From Limnochordaceae bacterium (GTDB lineage Bacteria; Bacillota; Limnochordia; Limnochordales; Geochordaceae), in NCBI GenBank assembly GCA_014896295.1, contig JADBKR010000008.1, forward strand, positions 310,001 through 374,000: a stretch of 64,000 nucleotides of DNA, written 5' to 3'. Positions 18,999 through 27,014 of this stretch are shown piece by piece. The notes under the pieces were generated by a model. It did not search any database. It was not told the origin of the DNA and saw nothing but the letters and a program-made list of their open reading frames with translations. Every line of letters starts with the position of its first letter. Position 1 is the first letter of the stretch. The position numbers were made by a program, and so were the translations under genes.

Positions 18999-19131
18999 GA
19001 GGGCACGAGATGGGGCACCGCAAGCTCGGCTGCCCGGGCCATGGCCGGCAAGGATAATGGCTATCATACGTCGAATGGAAGAGGGGGGCTGTGTCTCCCC
19101 CGAACGAGGTGGAGTTTGGGGGCTTGCCGTC

Positions 19132-20907
19132 ATGCGGGTTGATAGCGGTTCCAAAGCCCGTCCCTGGTTGAAGCACTACCCGCCCGAGATACCAAGCCAC
19201 CTGGAGTACCCGGAGATCAACCTCGCGGCCTGGGTGCAGGAATCTGCGGGCCGCCATCCGGACCGGGCCGCCACGCTTTACTTCGGCGCGCGCCTTTCGT
19301 ACGCTCGCCTCTTCGAGCAGGTGCGCCGGCTGGCCGGAGGCCTCACGTGCCCTGGGCGTCCGACCCGGCGACCGTGTGGCGATCATCCTGCCCAACCTGC
19401 CCCAGACGGTGATCGCTTACTACGCCGTCCTGTGGCTGGGCGGCGTCGTGGTGATGACCAATCCGCTGTACACCCCGAGGGAGCTTCGCCACCAGCTTGG
19501 CGACGCGGAAGCCCGGGTCGCCGTCGCCTTCGACCAGATCCTGCCCCGGGTGCTGGAAGTCGCCTCCGAAGTCGGCCTGCGCCACGTCGTGGTCACCTCT
19601 GCGGCCGATTACCTGCCACCTCCTCTGCGGCTCCTGTACCCTCTCAAGCAGGCTGCCCAACGGCGCCAGCAGCGCCGGACCCCGCCGGCGCGGCGTCCCG
19701 TCGCCCCTTCCCGCCCGCTCGGCCTGCAGGTCCACGCCTTTACCCGCCTGGTACGCTCCCAACCCCTGGACGGGCCTCACCCGGTCGACGCCCGGGAGGA
19801 CCTGGCCCTCTTGCAGTACACCGGAGGCACGACGGGCACGAGCAAGGGCGTGATGCTCACCCACTTCAACCTGGCCGCCAACTGCACCCAGATCCAGGCC
19901 TGGCTCTACAAGCTCGAGGGCCGTCCCACGACGGTGCTGGCCGCGCTGCCCTTCTTCCACGTCTACGGCCTGACCACGGTGCTCAACTTCTCGGTGATGA
20001 CCGGCTCCACCATGATCCTCACGCCGCGCTTTTCGGCCGCCGAGGTCGTACGCCTCATCGAGCGACACCGCCCGCGGCTTTTCCCCGGCGTGCCGACCAT
20101 GTACGTCGCCATCACGCAGCTTCCCGACATCGCCCGGCGGGACCTGAGCTCGGTCGAGGCGTGCATCAGCGGGGCCGCTCCGCTCCCGGTGGCCGTGCAG
20201 GAGAGCTTCGAGCGGCTCACGGGCGGGCGCCTGGTGGAAGGGTACGGGCTGACCGAAGCCTCTCCCGTGACCCACGCCAATCCCATCTGGGGCCGCGCCG
20301 CACGGGGAGTATCGGGCTGCCGTGGCCGGACACCGACGCCAGGATCGTCGACCCGGCGACGGGGGAGCCCCTGCCGCCCGGCAGCGTGGGAGAGCTGGCG
20401 GTCCGGGGCCCCCAGGTGATGAAGGGGTACTGGCAGCGCCCGGAGGAGACGGCCGCCGTCTTGCGGGACGGGTGGCTGCTCACCGGGGATCTGGCTCAGA
20501 TGGACGACGACGGCTACTTCCGCATCGTCGACCGCAAGAAGGACCTGATCATCGCCGGCGGCTTCAACATCTACCCCCGGGAGGTCGAGGAGGTGCTCTA
20601 CGAGCATCCGGCCGTCCGGGAAGCGGCCGTCGTGGGAGTGACCGATCCGTACCGCGGGGAGACCGTCAAGGCGTACGTCGTGCTCAAGGAGGGGCACGCC
20701 GTCACTGCCGCCGAGCTGGAGGCCTTTTGCCGGGAGAGGCTGGCCGCGTACAAGGTGCCGCGGCTTTTCGATTTCCGCGACGAGCTGCCCAAGACCCTCG
20801 TGGGCAAGGTGCTGCGCCGGGCGCTGCGGGAAGAGGCCCCGCCGGCGCAGGCGGCCGGCGCACACGGCCGGGAACCATCCGCTACGGCAGGGGGACGTCC
20901 TGCGTGA
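19132..20907 (+). CDS. Long-chain fatty-acid-CoA ligase (AMP-forming), two frameshifts
   Basis: Activates fatty acids to acyl-CoA through an acyl-adenylate. The N-terminus with [13 protein letters not shown] and [18 protein letters not shown] is in one frame. The centre, from [17 protein letters not shown] through the P-loop [12 protein letters not shown], is in a second frame, ending with GAAPLPVAV and [13 protein letters not shown]. The C-terminal domain returns to the first frame ([40 protein letters not shown]). Breaks fall near 19350-19375 and 20300. All conserved adenylation motifs survive, so one functional enzyme of about 590 residues is likely once corrected. The last 26 bp overlap the convergent thioesterase gene, a functional neighbour in acyl-CoA metabolism. 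Confidence 0.85.
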   Translation: MRVDSGSKARPWLKHYPPEIPSHLEYPEINLAAWVQESAGRHPDRAATLYFGARLSYARLFEQVRRLAGGLTCPGRPTRRPCGDHPAQPAPDGDRLLRRPVAGRRRGDDQSAVHPEGASPPAWRRGSPGRRRLRPDPAPGAGSRLRSRPAPRRGHLCGRLPATSSAAPVPSQAGCPTAPAAPDPAGAASRRPFPPARPAGPRLYPPGTLPTPGRASPGRRPGGPGPLAVHRRHDGHEQGRDAHPLQPGRQLHPDPGLALQARGPSHDGAGRAALLPRLRPDHGAQLLGDDRLHHDPHAALFGRRGRTPHRATPPAAFPRRADHVRRHHAASRHRPAGPELGRGVHQRGRSAPGGRAGELRAAHGRAPGGRVRADRSLSRDPRQSHLGPRRTGSIGLPWPDTDARIVDPATGEPLPPGSVGELAVRGPQVMKGYWQRPEETAAVLRDGWLLTGDLAQMDDDGYFRIVDRKKDLIIAGGFNIYPREVEEVLYEHPAVREAAVVGVTDPYRGETVKAYVVLKEGHAVTAAELEAFCRERLAAYKVPRLFDFRDELPKTLVGKVLRRALREEAPPAQAAGAHGREPSATAGGRPA

Positions 20908-21292
20908 CGGTGGCCCAGGTGCCCGTCGCTTTGGCGACGGTGATGGGGGCGCCGTCCTCCGGGTAGAGCTCGATGGTGGCCTCGCCCGTGACGAGCCGGC
21001 GGCCCGCCCGCCAGATGACGCCCTGCGCCACCAGGAGCCCCGAACGGGCCGGCAGCAGGAAGTGCACGTGGAGTTCGGCCGTGACGACCGCGGTGCCGGG
21101 AGGCACCGCCGAGAAGGCGGCCATCCCGATGGCCTCGTCGGCCAGGGCCATCAGCACCCCGCCGTGGACGATGCCCAGTTCGTTGAGGTGGCGAGGGGCG
21201 ATGCGCAGCCGCACCTCGGAGCGGCCGTCGCGGGCGCTCATGCGTTCGAATCCCGTGACCGCGCTGAAGCGCTGTGCAGGAGTCTCGTGCAT
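20882..21292 (-). CDS. PaaI-type hotdog-fold acyl-CoA thioesterase
   Basis: A 136-residue single-domain hotdog protein. [23 protein letters not shown] is the conserved HGG helix of the PaaI/YbgC-like 4-hydroxybenzoyl-CoA thioesterase group, and the length fits that family. Such enzymes hydrolyse aryl- or acyl-CoA thioesters in the cytosol. It lies tail to tail with the acyl-CoA ligase gene, overlapping by 26 bp, which fits a role in balancing CoA-thioester pools. The specific substrate is unknown. ATG 21292 is the first in-frame start after the low-complexity upstream stretch. Confidence 0.85.
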   Translation of the reverse strand: MHETPAQRFSAVTGFERMSARDGRSEVRLRIAPRHLNELGIVHGGVLMALADEAIGMAAFSAVPPGTAVVTAELHVHFLLPARSGLLVAQGVIWRAGRRLVTGEATIELYPEDGAPITVAKATGTWATVTQDVPLP

Positions 21293-21382
21293 GGAAGACC
21301 GCGGCCGGCGGCGCCGGCCTTCCTTTCCATCGCCGGGTGGGGCGTCCGCCGGCCGGATGGGGGCGGGCGCCGGGTAATAGTC

Positions 21383-21393
21383 TACAATATAAT
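21383..21393 (+). promoter_or_regulatory. Candidate -10 region(s) for the unknown gene at 21416
   Basis: Two overlapping AT-rich boxes stand out in GC-rich DNA: TACAAT at 21383-21388 and TATAAT at 21388-21393. They lie 22-33 bp before GTG 21416. No good -35 box is visible at the right distance, so the assignment is tentative. Confidence 0.35.
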
Positions 21394-21415
21394 GGCGAAG
21401 GGGGATCATCCCGCG

Positions 21416-22285
21416 GTGGCATGGGACTGGATGAAACCCGCCTTGCTCGATCTCTCTCGCCAGCTGACGGACCGTGACCTGGAGTTCGTCATCCGGGCCA
21501 CGTCGTCCCGCCGCACCGACTACGACCGGATCCGGGAGATCGTCCGCGACAAGCCCGATTTCCTGGAGGTGCTCCTGGAAGACGACCGGGTCTTCCAAAA
21601 GATGGCGTCGGACGACGATGTCATGCTCAAGGTTTCACCCCAGCTCTTGTTCGCCGTGCTCCTCCGCCGGGCGCGCCGCCTGCTCAAGCAGGCGTCGTTC
21701 ACCATGGAGCCGCGGCCGGAGGGGGACGTGCCCGTCTTCGACGCCTCGAAAGCGGCACAGCTGGTCGAGCAGCCCCGGGTGCTCGACTACCTGGCCAGCA
21801 TGCTCGCCAGCTTCGTGCGCACCGAGTCGCGCACCTTCTTCGTGCGGCACGGCGCGGTGTACCGGCGGAGGGTGTTCAACGACATGAACGTCGACGACCT
21901 GCTCTCTGCGGCCGAGCTGCTCGACCCCCCGCAGCGCTTCCCCATTTACAAGCGGGTAGCCGACGTGAGCTTGTTCATGGTCGGCATCTTCCCCGACCAC
22001 GTCTCGGGGCGCCGCAGCGCGGCCCGGCCCTGGTGGAGCGCGGTGGCGAGGTCCCAGCGGTTTGCCAGGGACCAGCAGGCCTATGCGGAGATCGGGACGG
22101 AGTTTTACCACCGGGCGGCCGAGGACGAGGCAGCCCGCCAGTCCGGGCTGGCGGATGTGATGGTCACCCTCGGCGATCACTTCATGCTGGCCGCCAAACC
22201 CCTCAACCTGCTGGCCCGCGACCTGATCCCGATGCGGCGGTTCGCCTGGTTCGGCGCCGGCCCGGCATCGCCGGAGTCCCCATGA
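21416..22285 (+). CDS. Conserved-looking protein of unknown function
   Basis: I do not recognise the family. The protein is about 289 residues, soluble and mostly helical, with no signal peptide or membrane helix. It has charged helices (DYDRIREIVRDKPDFLEVLLEDD), a Lys/Arg-rich stretch (LLRRARRLLKQASF), an aromatic central part (TESRTFFVRHGAVYRRRVFNDM) and a C-terminal domain ending FHRAAED-like helices and MRRFAWFG. GTG 21416 has GGGGGAT nine to ten bases upstream. ATG 21392 (24 bp earlier) is possible only if transcription starts further upstream, since it overlaps the TATAAT box. Codon use matches its neighbours. Nothing nearby suggests a pathway. Confidence 0.65.
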   Translation: MAWDWMKPALLDLSRQLTDRDLEFVIRATSSRRTDYDRIREIVRDKPDFLEVLLEDDRVFQKMASDDDVMLKVSPQLLFAVLLRRARRLLKQASFTMEPRPEGDVPVFDASKAAQLVEQPRVLDYLASMLASFVRTESRTFFVRHGAVYRRRVFNDMNVDDLLSAAELLDPPQRFPIYKRVADVSLFMVGIFPDHVSGRRSAARPWWSAVARSQRFARDQQAYAEIGTEFYHRAAEDEAARQSGLADVMVTLGDHFMLAAKPLNLLARDLIPMRRFAWFGAGPASPESP

Positions 22286-22398
22286 CGTCCCCCTAAGCAG
22301 CGCCGGGCGGCGACCGCCGGCAGGAAGCCCGAGGATCGCCTGCCAGGAGTTTCCCCGGGCCCCGCCGTAGTGTAGCAGCCAGTCTCCTGCTACGGGGG

Positions 22399-25368
22399 GT
22401 GGCGGGATTGTCGAGGGCGTGGAGGCGGCACGGGTCAACGGCAGGAGCCGTGCTGCTGGCCTTGCTGCTGGGGGTCACGACGCCGGCACCGGCCCAGCAG
22501 CCGCCGGCGAGCCCGATCCCTGCCGAGGCAGGCGCACCCGTCGAAGCGGGCGCGGCCGCTCCGGCGCCGGAGGAGTTGCGCCTGCCGGGTCTCATCGGGC
22601 CTGTGCGGGTGGTGGAGGATACCCTGGGCATTCCCCACGTGGTGGCCCGGACGGAGCACGACGCTGCGTTTGCCATTGGCTACCTGCAGGCCCGGGATCG
22701 CCTGTTCGAGATGGACGTGAGCCGGCGGCGGGCCGAAGGGACACTTGCCGAGCTCCTGGGGAGCGCGGCCCTTTCCGAAGACGTCCAGATGCGCACCCTG
22801 GGCCTGTCCCGGGCGGCAGCCAGGTCGCTCGAGCGGCTCTCACCCGGCGCCCGGGGCGAACTCGAGGCGTTTGCGGCCGGGGTCAACGCATACATTGACG
22901 AAGCGGAACGGGCCGGCGCTCTGCCGGCGGAGTACCGCGCCCTCGAGCTCACGCGGGTGCGCCGCTGGCAGCCGGTCGATTCGGTATCGGTGCTCAAGCT
23001 CGTGGGCTTCGGGCTTTCCTTCAGCATGGACGCCCAGTACGCGACCATCCTGCAGGCGTACGTGCGGGCCATGGGGCCCGAGCGAGGGATCCAGGCCGTC
23101 TTCTACGACCTGTGGCCACTGGCCCCCGCTGAAAACGCATTCGTCGTGCCGGACGCGGTGGGCTACGCGCCGGCCTCCGGCTCGCCCCTGGCGGGCGCGA
23201 TCTCCCAGGACGTCCAGGGACGCGGCGTCGAGGAGATGCTGGCAGGCTGGCTCTCGCAGATGGCGGCCGTGACCGCCCCGTGGGCAGGCGCCGGCAGCAA
23301 CTGGTTTGTCATCGGGCCGCGCCTGTCCGCGAGCGGCTATCCCCTGCTGGCCAACGACCCGCACCTTCCGCTCACCCATCCTCCCGTCTGGTACCAGCAG
23401 CATCTGACCGTGCAGCCGGACGGCGCGGCCCGGCCGTCGCTCAACGTGTACGGGGTGGCCTTCCCGGGGGTGCCGTGGGTCATCCTGGGCCACAACGAAC
23501 GGATTGCGTGGGGCGCGACCACCAACCCCATCGACCAGACCGACATGTACCTCGAACGGCTCACCCAGCGGGACGGGCAATGGTACGCGCTGTACCGGGG
23601 CAACTGGGAGCCGGTGCGGGTGTTGCCCCAGAAGTTCCTGGTCAACGCGGTGGGCAACGGCACGCCCGACGACCTGCAGCCGGCCCCGGCCGGCCAGGTG
23701 CCGCAGGCGGTGCTGGAGGTACCCCGCCACGGCCCCATCGTCCGCATCAACCCCGAGCGGCAGGAGGCCCTGAGCGTGCAGTGGACGGGGCTGTACGCCA
23801 CGCATGACGGCGAGAACTTCTACCGGTGGAACCGGGCCTCCAATCTCCAGGAGTTTCGCGAGGGGCTGCGCTACTTCGACGCCGCCTCGCAGAACTGGGC
23901 GTACGCCGACGTGGAGGGCAACATCGCCTACTTTGCCGGGGCGGAGCTGCCCCTGCGGGAGGACCTGGAGGCCGGCGCGGTGGACGGCGGGCCATCGTTC
24001 GCGCCGTGGCTGTTGCGGGACGGCACGGGCTTGCGCCGTCATGACTGGATCGCCTGGCCGCCGGGCGAGGCGCTTCCGGGCGACCAGGGCATCCCCTTCC
24101 GGGTACTGCCCGAGTCGGAGATGCCGCACGTCGTCAATCCCGCCCAGGGCTTCATCGTTTCCGCCAACAACGACCCCGTAGGGGTGACGGCCGGCGGAGA
24201 CCCGCTGGCGTGGCGCAGAGCCTCCGGCGGCATCTATTACCTGGGGCCGGCGTTCAGCCCCGGTTTCCGCGCGGCGCGCATCACCGAGCGCATCCGGCAA
24301 CGGGCCCGGCAGGCGGGCAAGCTCACGGTGCAGGACGCCATGGCCATCCAGAGCGACGTCGTGGAGCTCGAGGCGAAGCGCTTGCTGCCTTTCTTGCTGC
24401 GAGCCTGGGAGCGGGCCGGCCTCGGGGAGAAAGCGGTGCCCCAGCTGGCAGCCCTTCGCTCCTCCCGGATGGCGGAGGCCATCGGTTACCTGCAGGATTG
24501 GGATGGCTCGACGCCCACGGGACTGCCGGAGGGGTGGGATGGCTCGCCCGGCGTCGCCGTTGCTTCCCATGGCCCGGGACAGGCGGTGCGGCCCGCCCAC
24601 GAGCCGTCGGTGCAGGAGGTCCGGGCCAGCGTGGCGGCCACGTTGTTCAACGTGTGGGTCGGGCAGCTCATCCGGGCCACCGTGGATGCGGCCGTGACGA
24701 GAGTCTCCCCGGACCTTCCCTTGCCCGACGGGACCATGGCGGTCAAGGCGATCCTCTACCAGCTGGAGCACTTCGACCGCACCCGGGGCAAGGGCGTTTC
24801 GGGCCTCCAGTTTTTCGACGTGCCCGACCTCGCCCTCGACCCGGCCGACGAGCGGGATCTGCTGCTCCTGAGCAGCCTGGACAGAGCGCTCGGGCTCCTG
24901 ACAGGGCCGGTCTTCGAGCCCGCCTTCGGCAAGGTGCGGGATCTGTCGGATCTGCGGTGGGGCAAACTGCACCGCCTGGTGCTGGCGCACCCTCTCGGCG
25001 GGACCTTCGGCATCCCGCCGGCGGGAGGCTTCGACGCCCCGGAGTACGCCGCCGGGCTTCCCGTGGACGGAGGATTCGAGGTGGTCGACGCGTCGGGCTT
25101 CGACCCCAGAGCCACCACGCCCCAGGCGTTCCGCTTCAGCGGCGGGCCGTCGATGCGCCTGGTCGTGGAGATGAGACCCGGGGCCGTCACCGCTTATAAC
25201 GTCATCCCCGGCGGGCAGGCGGCCGGTGCAGGAGCGGGCCCGCACTTCGCCGACCTGTTGCCCGCCTGGCTCTCCAACCAGGCGTACCGGATCCCGTTCA
25301 CGCAGCAGGAGGTGGAGGCGGCGGCAGAGCGAGCGTGGGTCATGTCGCCTGCTGGCGGACAGCCCTGA
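22399..25368 (+). CDS. Secreted penicillin-acylase-family N-terminal nucleophile hydrolase
   Basis: A 989-residue precursor of the penicillin G acylase/acyl-homoserine-lactone acylase family. A signal peptide (to about residue 35) and a Pro/Ala-rich segment precede the alpha chain, which starts RVVEDTLGIPHVVARTEHDAAFAIGYLQARDRLFEMD-like (split here as the family's HI/GYxxAQDRLFxM block). Autocleavage should occur before Ser near residue 300 in GAGSNWFVIG, which becomes the nucleophile. ANDPHLPLTHPPVWYQ, GVPWVILGHNERIAWG and the SANNDP segment are further family blocks. Members cleave amide-linked acyl chains (penicillins, AHLs, peptides); the substrate here is unknown. GTG 22399 is nominal; TTG 22408 has better spacing to GGGGGGTGG. 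A strong terminator follows the stop. Confidence 0.87.
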   Translation: MAGLSRAWRRHGSTAGAVLLALLLGVTTPAPAQQPPASPIPAEAGAPVEAGAAAPAPEELRLPGLIGPVRVVEDTLGIPHVVARTEHDAAFAIGYLQARDRLFEMDVSRRRAEGTLAELLGSAALSEDVQMRTLGLSRAAARSLERLSPGARGELEAFAAGVNAYIDEAERAGALPAEYRALELTRVRRWQPVDSVSVLKLVGFGLSFSMDAQYATILQAYVRAMGPERGIQAVFYDLWPLAPAENAFVVPDAVGYAPASGSPLAGAISQDVQGRGVEEMLAGWLSQMAAVTAPWAGAGSNWFVIGPRLSASGYPLLANDPHLPLTHPPVWYQQHLTVQPDGAARPSLNVYGVAFPGVPWVILGHNERIAWGATTNPIDQTDMYLERLTQRDGQWYALYRGNWEPVRVLPQKFLVNAVGNGTPDDLQPAPAGQVPQAVLEVPRHGPIVRINPERQEALSVQWTGLYATHDGENFYRWNRASNLQEFREGLRYFDAASQNWAYADVEGNIAYFAGAELPLREDLEAGAVDGGPSFAPWLLRDGTGLRRHDWIAWPPGEALPGDQGIPFRVLPESEMPHVVNPAQGFIVSANNDPVGVTAGGDPLAWRRASGGIYYLGPAFSPGFRAARITERIRQRARQAGKLTVQDAMAIQSDVVELEAKRLLPFLLRAWERAGLGEKAVPQLAALRSSRMAEAIGYLQDWDGSTPTGLPEGWDGSPGVAVASHGPGQAVRPAHEPSVQEVRASVAATLFNVWVGQLIRATVDAAVTRVSPDLPLPDGTMAVKAILYQLEHFDRTRGKGVSGLQFFDVPDLALDPADERDLLLLSSLDRALGLLTGPVFEPAFGKVRDLSDLRWGKLHRLVLAHPLGGTFGIPPAGGFDAPEYAAGLPVDGGFEVVDASGFDPRATTPQAFRFSGGPSMRLVVEMRPGAVTAYNVIPGGQAAGAGAGPHFADLLPAWLSNQAYRIPFTQQEVEAAAERAWVMSPAGGQP

Positions 25369-25373
25369 GACAA

Positions 25374-25407
25374 AAAGGGGCGGCGGGCCCAATGGCCCGC
25401 CGCTTTT
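25374..25407. terminator. Bidirectional rho-independent terminator
   Basis: A perfect 10-bp stem (GCGGCGGGCC at 25380-25389 with GGCCCGCCGC at 25394-25403) and CAAT loop is followed by TTTT on the plus strand. A run of five A on the other side gives a T run on the minus strand. It ends the acylase transcript and, in the other direction, that of the small membrane peptide at 25459-25599. Confidence 0.85.
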
Positions 25408-25458
25408 GCCTTGCGCACGGGGGGCTTGCCGTACGCGCAGCGCAAGAATGAAGGGATG

Positions 25459-25599
25459 CTAGAACGCTCCGATCAGTCCTAGCGCGCAGGCCGCACAAAG
25501 CCCCGCGGCCGCCAGCGCCATCCCCACGAACGCTACCGAAATCGCCGTCGCAATCGCGGCACAAATCGCACCGCAGAACCGGCGCTTGACCTCCGTCAT
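25459..25599 (-). CDS. 46-residue hydrophobic cysteine-containing membrane peptide, unknown function
   Basis: A small open frame that fills an otherwise empty gap. After a short charged start (MTEVKRRF) it is one or two hydrophobic helices rich in Ala, Ile, Gly and Val, with four cysteines (FCGAICAA and GLCAACALG) and no charge after residue 7. ATG 25599 is preceded by GATGAGG. The stop TAG is at 25459, and the bidirectional terminator lies 52 bp beyond. The positive-inside N-terminus predicts a cytoplasmic N-end. It resembles small membrane peptides or bacteriocin-like peptides in composition, but no immunity or export gene is adjacent. Coding status rests on composition, start signal and terminator only. 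Confidence 0.5.
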   Translation of the reverse strand: MTEVKRRFCGAICAAIATAISVAFVGMALAAAGLCAACALGLIGAF

Positions 25600-25747
25600 G
25601 CCTCATCGCCCCCCGCCGAGCCGAGTATACGGCCGGGCGCTTGCCAGACCGTTGCGCGGCGCTTGCAAAAAGCTTGCGAGGAGTACGGAAGCCGCGCCGG
25701 GAAAGGACATCGACAACGTTTCGCGCGGAGAGGGTCGGCGACCGGAT

Positions 25748-27014
25748 ATGGCACCGCGTGGAAAAGTCCTACTCATGGCCGTGGCGGCGCTCGCCGGAGC
25801 GATGGCGCAGGCCCTCGCTCCCGGAGTGCGGGCCGGCGCCCCGCCGGCTCCCGCGCCGGAGCAGGTCGTGCAGGCCGCCTGGCAGGCCGTCGCGGACCAT
25901 TACTTCGACTCCACGTACGGGGGCGTCGACTGGCAGCGAGCCCGGGCGACCTACCTACGCCGGGCCGCCGAGCCCGGCGCCGACGGATATGCCCTCGGCG
26001 TCGGAGATGGTCGCCCTGCTGAAGGATCCCGGCACTTACGTCCTGCGGCCGCAACAACGGGCGAAGCTCGACGAAGAGGAACGCCGGCTCCGGGTCGACG
26101 TGGTGGGGATCGGGGTGCTGCTCAGCGCCGGACCGGGCGGCACCCCTATGGTGCGCCAGGTCTTGCCCGGCGGGCCCGCCCAGCAGGCGGGCGTGCGCCA
26201 GGGGATGCTCGTGCTGGAAGTGGACGGGCAGGACGTGCGCAAGCTGTCCATCACCCAGGTGGCTGACCGGATCCGGGGCGCCGCGGGTACGACGGTCCGC
26301 CTGGTCGTCATGGCTCCCGGGGGCGCTCGCCAGGCCTTGACCCTGACCCGGCGAGCCGTCTCGAGCGCCCCTCAGCCGTCGGGCCGGCTCCTGCAGGGGG
26401 AAAACATCGGCTACATCTACCTGCCCCACTTCCACGAAGGGATGGAGACGGCGTTCCTGGCAGAACTGCGCAAGCTGATCCGGACCCGGGCGCTCATCCT
26501 CGACCTGCGCACCAGCTTTTCCGGGGGGTCGCTCGGGACCCTGTCCCACATCGCGGGGTTGCTGGCCGAAGGGCAGGCGCTGGGCATCCTGACGAGCCGG
26601 GAGGAGGTCTTCCCACTGCCGGCGGTCAAGGCCGAGAGCTCCTCCAACCCCCTCGTGCCCGCTCCCACGGCTATCGACGCGTACGCCAAGCCTGTGGCCG
26701 TCCTCATCGACGAGAGCACCACGTTCGGCATCCTGGCGTTCGCGCTTCAAGAGATGGGGCGGGCAGTGCTGGTGGGACGTCCCACCCAGCCCGCAACGGG
26801 CGATACCCAGCAGCGCTGGGAGCTTCCGGGCGGGGGCCTCATCCAGGTGACGTCGGGGCGCTTTTTCTCCTCCCGGGGCCGCCCGCTGGTAGGCCCGGTG
26901 GTGCCCGACGTCACGGTGCCCATGGACGATGAGTGGCTGCGTGCCTGGTACGACGGGTCAGACCTGGACGTCCGGCGGGCGATCCAGGCGTTGCGGCAGC
27001 GAGGCGCCATCTGA
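25748..27014 (+). CDS. Secreted S41/CtpA-like PDZ protein with degenerate catalytic site, frameshifted
   Basis: A carboxyl-terminal-processing-protease-like protein. The signal peptide and N-terminal helical part (PEQVVQAAWQAVADHYFDSTYGGVDWQRA) are in one frame. From about 25990 the PDZ domain (GIGVLLSAGPGGTPMVRQV, GGPAQQAGVRQGMLVLEVDG) and the S41 core are in another, so one indel is needed. In the core, LILDLRTSFSGGSLG and LAFALQEMGRAVLVGRPT align with active enzymes. The usual SASASE block with the nucleophile serine reads DESTTFG, and the lysine of TFGKG is replaced (RPTQPATGD). It is therefore probably an inactive binding protein or has unusual chemistry. The 3' end overlaps the convergent FtsH-like gene by 57 bp. 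Confidence 0.78.

Noticed and set aside
22840-25392. An 850-codon open frame antisense to the penicillin-acylase gene
   Set aside because: Low-complexity translation; the opposite strand has all acylase family blocks and a signal peptide.
25340-25606. An 88-codon frame over the small peptide region
   Set aside because: It crosses the bidirectional terminator and the acylase 3' end. The 46-residue frame in another register fits the terminator and the start signal.
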